A stretch of DNA of 64,000 nt from Ardenticatenaceae bacterium (lineage in GTDB: Bacteria > Chloroflexota > Anaerolineae > Promineifilales > Promineifilaceae): the NCBI GenBank assembly GCA_020634395.1, contig JACKBU010000012.1:1-64000 (forward strand), in the 5' to 3' direction. The notes under the pieces were generated by a model, which was not told the DNA's origin, did no database searches, and saw only the letters and a list, made by a program, of their open reading frames with translations. Below, in pieces: positions 19,201 to 26,908 of this stretch (position 1 is its first letter; every line of letters begins with the position of its first letter). The translations under genes were made by a program, and so were the position numbers.

Positions 19201-21791
19201 GTGTGCGTAACGTCACCAGCCAGGCCGAAATCTTCATCGATGGCGCCAGCCAGGGCGTGTTCGACCTGAACAATCCCACCGAAGATGTGCGCTCCTACCA
19301 ATTCCCCAACCTGATCACCGGCACGCACACCATCTCCGTCAGCGTCGTCGCCGGCACGGTCTACTTCGACTACTTCGACGCGTGGGACGGCCAGCCCATG
19401 TCCGATGCGTTGATCAATACGCGACGGGGCGAAGACAACAGCCATCTCCACTACACCTCTAACCTGGAAGACGCCGCCAACGCCAACGCTATCGGGGGTG
19501 ACGTGCTTGTGCCCAGCCTCTGGTACGCCGATTCCAACGTCTGGTTCTCGTTCGTTGGCGACGCCTTCACCCTTTATGGCTTCACCTACATCTATGACAG
19601 TTTGGTGGATGTGTACATCGATGGCGTGTTGGTGGATACGCCCCAATTCAAATACCCCTATACCGAGCAGCCGCGGGCCCACCACTACACCGGTCTGGAG
19701 CCAGGCCCCCACGTCGTGCGCGTCAGCAACGTGAACAGCCTGCGCGTGGACGCTTTCCAGGCCAATCCGGCGCAGCCCGTGCCCTACCTGCCGCTGGCCG
19801 AATGGTGGGATAACACCCCGGCCGGGAACGGCGCGCCCTTCTTCGGTACCTTTGGCATTGCCGCCGGCATGACCGCCGGCGACCTGGACGGCGACGGCAG
19901 CGTGGAAATCATCGTCTCCGGCGACGACGTGATCAACTTTGGCACATTGTTCGTCTTTCGTGGCGATGGCGGCGACACCGGCGACGGCGATCCCATCCTC
20001 TGGAGTCACAACTTTGGCGGCGGCGTCTACCGCACCTGGGTCAGCTCCCCCGCCCTGGCCGAGTTGGACGGGCAGCCGGGCGCGGAGGTCGTCGTCGCCG
20101 CCGGAGATGAGCTGTGGGCCTTCCACGCCGATGGCAGCACATACTGGAACGTGCCCACCGCCAACATCTTCGAAACCCTATCCGCCCCGGCCATTGGCAA
20201 CCTCGATCTGGACCCCGAACCGGAAATCGTCGCCAATTTGGGCGGCACAGTGGAAGTGCGCGAGCATGATGGCACGCTGGCCTGGAGCACCGCCGTGCCA
20301 CCCTATGCCAATCCCCCCGTCCTGGCCGACCTGACCGGCGACGGCCTGCTCGACCTCATCCTCACCGGCTGGGACGATGACGTGTGGGTGTACGATTACA
20401 ACGACGGCACGCCGCAGTTGGTCTGGACGGCCGTGCTGACCTCTTCGATGGCCGGGACCTTTGGCGCCCCGGCCGTGGCCGACATTGACGGCGACGGCAG
20501 CCCCGAAGTGATGGTCTCACATTATGGCGCGTTGACCGCCTTCAATGGCGAAGACGGCTCGGTACTGTGGACGACACCGCTCGACCCCGGCAATCCCGGC
20601 GGCGTTTCCGTGGCCGATTTGGACGGGGACGGCGAAATAAACATCCTCACGGGGATGCGCTATGAGTTCGAGACCAATCGCTTTGGCATGATCTACGCCC
20701 TCAACCCGGACGGCTCGCTGCTGTGGAGCGCCATCGCCGAAGACAGCAGCTCCGCCAACAACGCCTCCGTCCTCGACCTGAACGGCGATGGCGCATATGA
20801 GGTGGCCTGGAATGGCAAGGAGCAGGGTTTCACCATCTACAACGGCGCAGACGGCACAATCCTCTTCAATGAACCGCTGGCAAACTCGGCCACCGGCACC
20901 GACTACCCGCTCTTTGTAGACGTGGACGGGGACAGCAATGCAGAAGTGGTTGTGCCCACCATTCGCGGCCTGGTGGTCTTTGGGCAGGATGGCGTGTGGG
21001 GCGAGGCCCGGCCGTTGTGGAACCAGCACAGCTACCACATCACCAACGTCAACGACGACCTGACCGTGCCCTTCAGCGAGGCCAATAGTTGGCAGGTGCA
21101 CAACACCTACCGCACCCAAACCAACCTGGTCAACCCGCTGCCCAACTTCAGCGTCAACCTGACGCACACGGTGGGCATCAGCGGCGTCACCGTCCTCACC
21201 GGCACCTTCTCAGCGCCGCCCACCACCGCCGCCGATCCGCTCTACGGCTGGGCCTACAGCCAGACCTGGGCGGAGACGGTGGCCGGCCGCAGCTTTGCCA
21301 GCCAGCTTAGCGATCTCCAACCGGGTGAAACCCGCCTCGTTGCCCAGGGGACAGAAGTGGTCTACACCCTGCCCAGCGGCAGCAGCCGCCTCACCCTGCC
21401 ACCGCTCTACGTCAGCGTGCCCCACATCATCAGCGTTGCCCCGTTCTCGCAAACGGTAGGCACCGGCGGCACCGCCGTGTACGACCTGCTGCTCAGCAAC
21501 CCGGCCGGGACCAGCGACACCTACACCCTCACCGTGGCCGGGCTGCCCGCCAGTTGGATCAGCCTGCCCACCAGCGTGAACCTGGCCGCCAACAGCAGCC
21601 TCACCCTGCCCCTCACCATCACCACCCCGGCCGGGACCAACCCCGCCAGCCTCGACTTCGCCGTCGACGTCCAAAACCAGACCGGCGGCACCGACCAGGC
21701 CACGGCCAACCTCACCCTCATCAACACCCTGGCCCTGAGCATCAGCCCGGCCGGGCAAGAGACCACCGCCGGCACCCCCCTCACCTGCTGA
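15933..21791 (+). CDS. Giant secreted protein, middle part (tandem beta units and FG-GAP); frameshifted
   Basis: Native-looking sequence starts near 16105 (TAHTTILAPGG). The open frame from 15933 to there is out-of-frame upstream sequence. The part contains four tandem units of 250-270 residues (16641-19770). It then has an FG-GAP/VCBS-like propeller (about 19790-21030) with repeated calcium-type loops such as GDLDGDGSVE, ADIDGDGSPE, ADLDGDGE and LDLNGDGAYE. NEW3-like beta domains follow (GLPASWISLPTS). The frame ends at a TGA right after a CCCCCC run at 21775-21780, and the same domain family continues in another frame. The role is probably an adhesin, sheath or other surface protein (inference). 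Separate pipelines would call this as its own gene. Confidence 0.75.
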   Translation: MDGHGRGPPERGGQICAGDAGGRRPALCGNRDQCDHSERDGGQCGRGAAGGGGVSRPGTAHTTILAPGGAISYTADLPLTVLVGAPRTYPLATVDTSGWASGVYTVAVELRDAGNNLIPDGSGYGYFAVGQSLGASQAVLPAIVAPGTVTVTTYLTTEILADTLVPPAAPAGALWPATGLRSIPTSDLSRPLGDNPPPADNGGAQEVIIPTRPFTNTNPAGDGPAGVETITGTIILRYEQDEAALTGTWQNIGYAQASNGTYLRADAPGETAQFTFTGTWVHLGFLADSNSGYAEILIDGLSQGLVDLYRRDITPISFVYDGLSAGSHTLSVVAQGAANPLSLNDFVHLDYLDVYNGGSYADGTSEQSDSRIFRSTGWTNVNDANASGGSYMRSNNATAWFPFTGDSITYQALAYSGGGKVKVYIDGLYQTTLNLYNPLTSITRTLSFEGLGAGPHVMQVSVYRGSATVDAFRTPGTPPFFTEPTPGSFARYEEEYADFLFNGLPYTATARTWARDDSVLYSEAGDGQVIYSRTAGDTASLTFDGTWASIGFFTKANSGQAEIFLDGASQGVVDLYSNEDDVTSLTFAGLLTGTHTISVTVLGTANPLASNQYVYLDYVDVWDGSPLPDGTFEELSDRVLRSGGWEAVANASASGGVYIETGSGEPTVWFPFMGDSVTYQAFDYFRSDEVSIYIDEVFLGRYDIYTGVAPTITYSFDDLGPGLHILKIRDYRNEPTLDAFISPAISAPTPPPPAQVFTRVEEDDAAVRYNGLPYPVAASTWDRTDEVFRASDGQYIITTTPGDWVSLDFDGTWVTAGFATNFRGGQAEVFIDGVSQGIVELYSRDDDVTVVTFNNLPDTTHTISATLLTSQHPNSLGRWMMVDYFDVWSGDPLPGGTYEETHPLVYRSDDYDDWDVFSEAAASGGSYIRSAFQHDSTVWFPFTGDSVTFLGLANNRSDRVAISIDGISYGTFNLYSGTPVTRPISFDGLGTGPHLMQVRLNRDYLAADAFIVPGIAPFYEPPAYTGIVRYEEDDPALLYNGAYDWRTRPQSWYVNKNYTTVSGGWHVESNTAGNTVSLTFDGRWASVGFRVRNVTSQAEIFIDGASQGVFDLNNPTEDVRSYQFPNLITGTHTISVSVVAGTVYFDYFDAWDGQPMSDALINTRRGEDNSHLHYTSNLEDAANANAIGGDVLVPSLWYADSNVWFSFVGDAFTLYGFTYIYDSLVDVYIDGVLVDTPQFKYPYTEQPRAHHYTGLEPGPHVVRVSNVNSLRVDAFQANPAQPVPYLPLAEWWDNTPAGNGAPFFGTFGIAAGMTAGDLDGDGSVEIIVSGDDVINFGTLFVFRGDGGDTGDGDPILWSHNFGGGVYRTWVSSPALAELDGQPGAEVVVAAGDELWAFHADGSTYWNVPTANIFETLSAPAIGNLDLDPEPEIVANLGGTVEVREHDGTLAWSTAVPPYANPPVLADLTGDGLLDLILTGWDDDVWVYDYNDGTPQLVWTAVLTSSMAGTFGAPAVADIDGDGSPEVMVSHYGALTAFNGEDGSVLWTTPLDPGNPGGVSVADLDGDGEINILTGMRYEFETNRFGMIYALNPDGSLLWSAIAEDSSSANNASVLDLNGDGAYEVAWNGKEQGFTIYNGADGTILFNEPLANSATGTDYPLFVDVDGDSNAEVVVPTIRGLVVFGQDGVWGEARPLWNQHSYHITNVNDDLTVPFSEANSWQVHNTYRTQTNLVNPLPNFSVNLTHTVGISGVTVLTGTFSAPPTTAADPLYGWAYSQTWAETVAGRSFASQLSDLQPGETRLVAQGTEVVYTLPSGSSRLTLPPLYVSVPHIISVAPFSQTVGTGGTAVYDLLLSNPAGTSDTYTLTVAGLPASWISLPTSVNLAANSSLTLPLTITTPAGTNPASLDFAVDVQNQTGGTDQATANLTLINTLALSISPAGQETTAGTPLTC
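16641..19770 (+). repeat. Four tandem protein-coding repeat units of about 250-270 codons
   Basis: Unit starts at 16641, 17403, 18207 and 19017 each encode R-Y/V-E-x-D/E followed by two related beta modules. Module A carries LTFDGTWASxGF, AEIFIDGxSQGVVDLY and GTHTISVxV. Module B carries WFPFTGDSxTYQ, IDGxxxxxxNLY, LGxGPHVMQV and xxDAF. Unit lengths of 762, 804, 810 and about 754 bp are mostly multiples of three. Internal similarity of A to B (FTGTW and FTGDS openings, IDG strand) suggests an older duplication of a jelly-roll-like domain. This is inferred from pattern only. Confidence 0.8.
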
Positions 21792-23023
21792 CGCTGACCA
21801 ACCGGGAAAGCGTGCCGCGCACCTACACCCTGACGGCCGTCGGCGAGATGACCATCGACGCGCCCGCGACTCTGACGGTGGCGGGCAATGGGACGGGAAC
21901 GGCCGTGATCACCCTCACCTCCACCACCGTTGGGCCGCAGCCGTTTACCATCGGCGCGGCTGCGCCGGGCGGGGCGGCGGCCAGCGCCGATGGCGTGCTG
22001 GAGGTGCTGGCCGTGCCGCAGGCGGCGCTGAGTTTGTCTCCGGACCCGCAGGTGGTGGGGCCGGGCAGCACGGCCGTTTACACCCTGACGGTGACGAACC
22101 TGAGCGCCGTGGCCGAGACGTTTGCCCTGGATGTGGACGCTCCGGCGGGCTGGACGGCCGTCTTGCAGCAAAATGCCGGGCCGGTAAACGACGTTACCCT
22201 GCCGCCCGACGCCTTTAACAGCGCCGAGGTGCGCCTGCTGCTGACGCCGCCGGTGGGGACGGCCGTGGGCAATTACGACGTGACGGTGACGGCGACGGCG
22301 CAAAGCGTGGGCGCGGCCGCGGGCAGCGCCACGGCCGTGGCCCAGGTGGATACGCGCGGCGTGCAGGTGGAGATCATCTCCGGGCCGACGACGCTGGATC
22401 CACGGGATACGGCCGTGTGGAATGTGCGCATCACCAACACCGGCTCCGGGCAGAGCACCTATGATTTGCAGGCGGCGGGGGTTATGGCCCTGGCCGGGTC
22501 GCTTTCGACCAGCGCTGTGACTCTGAGTCCCGGCGCGTCGCAGACGGTGCAGCTTACCGCCGACGGGCTGGATTCGCTGCGGCCGCAAAGTTATCTGGTG
22601 AATGTAACGGCCGTGCTGCGCACCGATGCCCGCATCCACGCCGACGATACGGCGACGGTCGTCATCAGCGGCTATGAAGGGGTGACGGTGCAGTGGGAAC
22701 CGGCCACGCAAACCATCACGGATACGTTGACGGCTCAGTTTACCCTGCTGATTACCAACACGGGCAATGTGAGTACCTGGTTTGACCTGGAAACGGCCGT
22801 GCCCAATGCCGGCGCCACAGGATCGCCGGGGCAGATTGTGCTGCCACCGGGCAGCGCGGCGCGCCTGCCGGTGACGGTGCGGGCGACGGGTCCGGGAACG
22901 TATGCGCTGACGGGAACGGCCGTCTCCCAGACCAGTTCCGCCGCCGACAGCGCCCAGGCTACCCTGGTCGTGGCCCAGACTGGTTACCGGATCCTGATTC
23001 CGATGATCTTCAAAGGGTCGTAA
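21785..23023 (+). CDS. Giant secreted protein, C-terminal part (NEW3/DUF11-like beta domains)
   Basis: The frame is open from further upstream (21554), but sequence in register with the preceding protein begins at about 21785 (LLTLTNRESVPRTYTL). There is no obvious initiator or ribosome-binding site at the junction, which supports a frameshift rather than a separate gene. It contains about four beta-sandwich repeats, each with VYTLTVTNLSAVAETFALDV-like strands and a GW or GLP turn. It ends with a short hydrophobic tail GYRILIPMIFKGS. Tails of this type (aromatic, hydrophobic, Pro, hydrophobic, basic end) are, from memory, common on secreted Chloroflexota proteins and may be a sorting or retention signal. 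Confidence 0.7.
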   Translation: MLTLTNRESVPRTYTLTAVGEMTIDAPATLTVAGNGTGTAVITLTSTTVGPQPFTIGAAAPGGAAASADGVLEVLAVPQAALSLSPDPQVVGPGSTAVYTLTVTNLSAVAETFALDVDAPAGWTAVLQQNAGPVNDVTLPPDAFNSAEVRLLLTPPVGTAVGNYDVTVTATAQSVGAAAGSATAVAQVDTRGVQVEIISGPTTLDPRDTAVWNVRITNTGSGQSTYDLQAAGVMALAGSLSTSAVTLSPGASQTVQLTADGLDSLRPQSYLVNVTAVLRTDARIHADDTATVVISGYEGVTVQWEPATQTITDTLTAQFTLLITNTGNVSTWFDLETAVPNAGATGSPGQIVLPPGSAARLPVTVRATGPGTYALTGTAVSQTSSAADSAQATLVVAQTGYRILIPMIFKGS

Positions 23024-23063
23024 CAACGAGGGAGTGATACGGCCGTAAGGCGCGAGAAATGAC

Positions 23064-23098
23064 GCGTGATGCGTAATGGCCTCAGTTACGCATCACGC
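23064..23098. repeat. Hairpin repeat GCGTGATGCGTAA
   Basis: Perfect 13-base arms (23064-23076 and 23086-23098) flank a 9-base loop, 40 bases after the stop of the giant gene. It shares the GCGTGATxCGT core with the hairpin at 48956-49001. It has no T-run, so it is not a classic terminator. Confidence 0.75.
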
Positions 23099-23122
23099 AT
23101 CACCAAGTGGGCACGTAGCCGC

Positions 23123-23159
23123 GGTTTCTTACCGCGCTCCCGAAACGCGGTAAGAAACC
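23123..23159. repeat. 14-bp-arm hairpin in intergenic island
   Basis: GGTTTCTTACCGCG (23123-23136) pairs perfectly with CGCGGTAAGAAACC (23146-23159) across a 9-base loop. No T-run follows. It could end transcription of the giant gene in a Rho-assisted way or be a mobile palindromic repeat. Confidence 0.7.
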
Positions 23160-23180
23160 CCGGCGACAACTTTTTGAAAA

Positions 23181-23400
23181 GATCAAGCTGATCTCCGAGC
23201 AAGATCAGGTTGATCTCCGAGCAAGATCAGGTTGATCTCCGAGCAAGATCAGGTTGATCTCGGAGCAAGATCAAGTTGATCTCGGAGCAAGATCAAGCTG
23301 ATCTCCGAGCGAGATCAAGCTGATCTCGGAGCAAGATCAAGCTGATCTTTGTGAGAGATCAAGTTGATCTTTGTGAGAGATCAAGCTGATCTTTTTGAAA
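23181..23400. repeat. Ten tandem copies of a 22-bp dyad-containing repeat
   Basis: Units start every 22 bases from 23181 to 23379 with the consensus GATCARGYTGATCTCCGAGCAA. The last three units drift to a TTTGTGAGA or TTTTTGAAA end. Each unit holds GATCA-3-TGATC. Across each unit junction in copies 1-7 lies GATCT-7-AGATC, so the array is a chain of alternating dyads. The same TTTTTGAAAA flanks both ends (23171-23180 and 23392-23401). The period is not a multiple of three, so it is not a coding repeat. There are no unique spacers, so it is not CRISPR. Confidence 0.9.
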
Positions 23401-23461
23401 ACCCAGCCTGATCTTTTGTTGAAGCTGCGCCTGGCGCTAAAGCCCCAGGCTGCCAAACAAC

Positions 23462-23541
23462 GCCCGGTGAACCGGGCTAAACAAAGATAAAAGCCGGGTT
23501 TACCCGGCGTTGTTTTATAGCCCAGACGTTTACGTCTGGGC
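23462..23541. repeat. Cluster of three short palindromes upstream of the PLP enzyme
   Basis: GCCCGGT-GA-ACCGGGC (23462-23477), GCCGGGT-TT-ACCCGGC (23493-23508) and GCCCAGACGT-TT-ACGTCTGGGC (23520-23541) lie within 80 bases. The first two, with their flanking ACAACG and CGTTGT, can also pair with each other as one long imperfect stem. Together with the hairpins upstream they fill most of the 640-base gap between 23023 and 23664. Confidence 0.75.
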
Positions 23542-23663
23542 CAGGTTGACCGTTCCACACGCCTTTGCCTTACCCGCTAATTGCTGGCAACCAGCGGGCG
23601 CGGTTACAAAAACCGGCCAGGTCTGTTACAATCATCAACGAATTTCCCAAGGAGGTGATGACT

Positions 23664-24830
23664 GTGACTCATAAGCCCGAAACAAGCGCCAATCTGCATC
23701 TGGAAACCCTGGCCGTGCATGCCGGGGTGGAGCCGGACCCGGTGAGCGGGGCGGTGATGACGCCCATCTACCAGACATCCACCTATGCCCAGGAGGACGT
23801 GGCCGTCCACAAGGGCTACGAATACTCCCGCACCGATAACCCCACGCGCACGGCGCTGCAAACGGCGCTGGCGGCGCTGGAAGGCGGGCAGTATGCGCTG
23901 GCCTTTTCGTCGGGCATGGCGGCGATTGATACGCTGCTGCGTCTGGTAAAACCCGGCGAGCATGTGTTGTGCGGCAATGATGTGTACGGCGGCACCTTCC
24001 GCCTGTTCGATAAGATTTTGCGGGGGTATGGGCTGGCGTTTAGCTTTGTGGATGCGGCCGACAGCGATGAGTTTGCGGCGGCGATGCAGCCCAACACCCG
24101 GCTGGTCTGGCTGGAGACGCCGACGAATCCGATGCTGCGGCTGGCGGACATTGCGGCGGCGGCGGAACTGGCCCATGCGCAGGGGGCGTGGCTGGCGGTG
24201 GACAATACGTTTGCCTCGCCGGTGCTGCAACGGCCGTTAGCCCTCGGCGCCGATTTTGTGGTCCATTCCACCACCAAGTACATCGGCGGCCATTCGGATG
24301 TGGTGGGCGGGGCGGTGGTGGTGAACGATACGGCCGTCTACGAGCGCCTCAAGTTCCTGCAAAACGCCATCGGGGCGGTGCCGGGGCCGATGGACTGCTT
24401 TTTGACGCTGCGGGGCATCAAGACGCTGGCGCTGCGCATGGCCGCCCACTGCCGCAATGCCACGCTGGTAGCCCAATATTTAAGTGACCATACGGCCGTG
24501 GCCGAGGTCATCTATCCCGGCCTGGAGAGCCATCCCCAGCACGAGCTGGCGCGGCGGCAGATGAGCGGGCCGGGCGGCATGATTTCGTTTGTGCTGCATG
24601 GCGGCGAAGCGGCGGCGCGCCGGGTGGCGCGCGAAACGCGCCTCTTCACCCTGGCCGAGTCGTTGGGCGGCGTCGAATCACTCATCGAGCTGCCCGCGCC
24701 GATGACCCACGCCTCCGTCGCCGACTCGCCCCTGGCGGTAAACCCGGGGCTGGTCCGTCTTTCCGTTGGCATTGAAAACGCCCAGGATTTAATAGATGAT
24801 TTGGGCCGTGTCTTGAGCCAGTTGGGGTAG
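23664..24830 (+). CDS. Cystathionine gamma-synthase/lyase family PLP enzyme
   Basis: The gene encodes 388 residues from GTG 23664, chosen because GGAGGT ends seven bases upstream. ATG 23658 in the same frame is too close to that site. It belongs to the Cys/Met-metabolism PLP family of fold-type I enzymes. Visible signatures are YSRTDNPTR near the N-terminus, SSGMAAI, ETPTNP, the VDNTFASP strand, and the Schiff-base lysine in HSTTKYIGGHSD. The final LVRLSVGIEN motif binds the substrate carboxylate. Sequence alone does not separate gamma-synthase, gamma-lyase and beta-lyase. The YihY gene starts eight bases after its stop, so they are probably co-transcribed, without an obvious functional link. 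Confidence 0.92.
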   Translation: MTHKPETSANLHLETLAVHAGVEPDPVSGAVMTPIYQTSTYAQEDVAVHKGYEYSRTDNPTRTALQTALAALEGGQYALAFSSGMAAIDTLLRLVKPGEHVLCGNDVYGGTFRLFDKILRGYGLAFSFVDAADSDEFAAAMQPNTRLVWLETPTNPMLRLADIAAAAELAHAQGAWLAVDNTFASPVLQRPLALGADFVVHSTTKYIGGHSDVVGGAVVVNDTAVYERLKFLQNAIGAVPGPMDCFLTLRGIKTLALRMAAHCRNATLVAQYLSDHTAVAEVIYPGLESHPQHELARRQMSGPGGMISFVLHGGEAAARRVARETRLFTLAESLGGVESLIELPAPMTHASVADSPLAVNPGLVRLSVGIENAQDLIDDLGRVLSQLG

Positions 24831-24838
24831 AGCAAAGG

Positions 24839-25921
24839 ATGAACGTAGCAAAATCCATTTTTAAGTTAATTCGCGATGCAGGTATGAAGTGGAGCGAGGA
24901 TAAGGCCTCAATTTTTGCGGCTGCCCTGGCGTATTACACCATGTTTTCGCTGGCTCCGCTGCTGGTGTTGGTCGTCGCTTTTGCCAGCCGGATACTGCGG
25001 AATGCCAACGTCCAGGAAGTGCTGCTGAATTTTGTGCAGCTAAATCTGGGGGGGGACGTAGCCAGCATCGTGGCGGATATTTTGCAGTCGTCGGCGCTGC
25101 AAAGCGCATCTAGCCTGCTGGCTTCGCTGGTAAGCACGGTGATATTGATCTGGGGCGCGACCGGCGTTTTTAACCATCTCAAGCGGGCGCTGAACACGAT
25201 TTGGGGCGTGGAACCGGCGGAAAGCTCAGGCTTGCACAGCATTCTGTACTTTATCCAGACGCGGCTTCTGGCGCTGCTCCTGGTGTTGGGATTGGGCGGG
25301 CTGTTAATTGCTACCGTGCTGTTCAACACAATTTTGTCGGTGGTAAACGGGCTGATAGCCGATTATTTTCCGAAGTTTACGGCCGTTTCCGAAGGCCAAC
25401 AGGCTGGTCTGGTGCTGGCTTTCCTGCTGCCGGCGGTAGCCTTTGCCGTGATATTTAAGGCGCTGCCCGATGCCGAGGTGGCCTGGCGGGATGTGTGGCT
25501 GGGAGCTGTGGTAACGGCCGTGCTGTTTGCGCTGGGCAACTACCTCATCAGCATCTATTTGCGCTATTCCAGTGTGGCTTCTGCCTATGGCGCCGCCGGC
25601 TCACTGATTGTGATGCTGCTGTGGGTGTACTATTCCGCGCAAATATTTTTCTTCGGAGCGGAGTTTACCCAGGTTTATGCCAACCAGCATGGTTCTAAGG
25701 TGATGCCGGCGGAGCATGCGGTCGCCGTACGGCGCCAGCGCCTCGATGAGCTGTTGGAGCCGCCGGCCGCGCCGCCGCCGGCTTATCCCCTGGCGGCCTA
25801 TCAACCGCCGCCGGGCGATAAGCCTCTGCGCCAGCGATCCAAGCAGTTGGGCTTTGGCCTCTTAGGTCTGGCGGCCGGGTTAATGGTCGGTTTTATCGCC
25901 AATCTGCGCCAAGATGGCTGA
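24839..25921 (+). CDS. YihY/UPF0761 family inner-membrane protein
   Basis: It is 360 residues with six predicted membrane helices and the family hallmarks. These are ALAYYTMFSLAPLLVLVVAFA near the N-terminus, the GATGVFNHLKRALNTIW motif, and the late YGAAGSLIVMLLWVYYSAQIFFFGAEFTQVY. The family was once misassigned as RNase BN. Its true function is unknown. The C-terminal 80 residues are Pro/Ala-rich and cytoplasmic, followed by one more hydrophobic stretch (FGLLGLAAGLMVGFIANL). Confidence 0.9.
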   Translation: MNVAKSIFKLIRDAGMKWSEDKASIFAAALAYYTMFSLAPLLVLVVAFASRILRNANVQEVLLNFVQLNLGGDVASIVADILQSSALQSASSLLASLVSTVILIWGATGVFNHLKRALNTIWGVEPAESSGLHSILYFIQTRLLALLLVLGLGGLLIATVLFNTILSVVNGLIADYFPKFTAVSEGQQAGLVLAFLLPAVAFAVIFKALPDAEVAWRDVWLGAVVTAVLFALGNYLISIYLRYSSVASAYGAAGSLIVMLLWVYYSAQIFFFGAEFTQVYANQHGSKVMPAEHAVAVRRQRLDELLEPPAAPPPAYPLAAYQPPPGDKPLRQRSKQLGFGLLGLAAGLMVGFIANLRQDG

Positions 25922-25938
25922 AGCGGCGGCAGGTCGCC

Positions 25939-26811
25939 TTACTTCGTGGCGATGTAGACGATCCATTCCTGGGCGTCGTAGAGAGGGAGATTGGCCCAGG
26001 CGGGATAGGGGGAAACGGCCGTAAAGCCTGCTTGCTTCATGACGGCCGTCATCTTTTCCACCTCATAAGCCTGGTCGCAAAGTTGTATTTCTTCAAATTC
26101 CCCCGTATCCAGATGCAAAGTCTGGAAGCGTTCTAACACAAGCTGCTCCTCTTCATACCAGATGCGTTCGCCCAGGTGCAGGAAGGGAGCATCGCCCCAT
26201 AAGCCCTGGTCGTCGGTGAACCACCAGGTGCTGTTCTTTTTATCCAGGCGATCCGGATTAAGCAGTTCTACGGCCAGCTTGCCGCCCGGTTTTAAGGACC
26301 GCCCAATGGTTTGCAGCAGGGCGGCCGTTTCTGCCGGGGTAAACACCGATAATTGGCCGTACAGGAACAAAGCCGCGTCGTACTGGCCGGTTTCGGGGAC
26401 AAACTGGCGCACGTCTTGTTCGATGAAGGTGCAGCGGTCGCCGACGTTTTCCACGGCCGCCAGTTCCCGCGCATAGGCGATGGACGCCGGGCCAAAATCC
26501 ACGCCCGTAATGTAGCAGCCGCGCTTAGCCAGATCAACAGCATAGAGGCCGGGGCCGCAGGTGGCATCGAGGATACGGTCGCCGGACTGCAGATGCAGCG
26601 CAGCCCACAGCCAATCCAGCAGGATGAGGCGTTCGGGCGTACGGCGCGAGGCTGCCCCGTGGCTCTGGTCCAGATGCTCGCGCAGCATGCGCTGGGAAAA
26701 CTCCGGGTCGTTCCAGGGCAGGTTGCCGCCATAGGCCCAGGGTACAGGCCGTTCTGGCCGATTGTAAATGCGCCAGAGTGCCTGGCTAAGTTTGTGTGTT
26801 TCTGGTGTCAT
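25939..26811 (-). CDS. Class I SAM-dependent methyltransferase
   Basis: I place the start at ATG 26811 because GGAG lies eight bases upstream. ATG 26844 in the same frame lacks a site. The Rossmann motif I is ILDATCGPGLYAVDLAKRG, motif post-I is ITGVDFGPASIAYAR, and later come YDAALFLYGQLSVF and GGKLAVELLNP. It resembles the Methyltransf_25/11 group. The substrate is not evident from sequence. It diverges from the Nudix gene, with fewer than 100 bases between the two starts. Confidence 0.85.
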   Translation of the reverse strand: MTPETHKLSQALWRIYNRPERPVPWAYGGNLPWNDPEFSQRMLREHLDQSHGAASRRTPERLILLDWLWAALHLQSGDRILDATCGPGLYAVDLAKRGCYITGVDFGPASIAYARELAAVENVGDRCTFIEQDVRQFVPETGQYDAALFLYGQLSVFTPAETAALLQTIGRSLKPGGKLAVELLNPDRLDKKNSTWWFTDDQGLWGDAPFLHLGERIWYEEEQLVLERFQTLHLDTGEFEEIQLCDQAYEVEKMTAVMKQAGFTAVSPYPAWANLPLYDAQEWIVYIATK

Positions 26812-26908
26812 TGTGCCAACTCCGTTGGTGAGAAAGTGTTTCATTCGCCGCCAATTATATCATCCTGTACACTTCTGTAAGGCGAAAACAGCTGCCTGGG
26901 AGAAAACC

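Noticed and set aside
18246..20126. Minus-strand open frame of 626 codons opposite the repeat region
   Set aside because: It mirrors the repeats on the plus strand. Its composition is V/G/A/D/E-rich and it shows no start-site support.
10903..23023. Polyketide/NRPS or toxin-delivery (RHS) identity for the giant gene
   Set aside because: No acyl-carrier, condensation or YD-repeat motifs are visible. Only beta-rich extracellular domains and FG-GAP loops are seen.
23181..23400. CRISPR array
   Set aside because: The units are contiguous with no unique spacers, and no cas genes are present.
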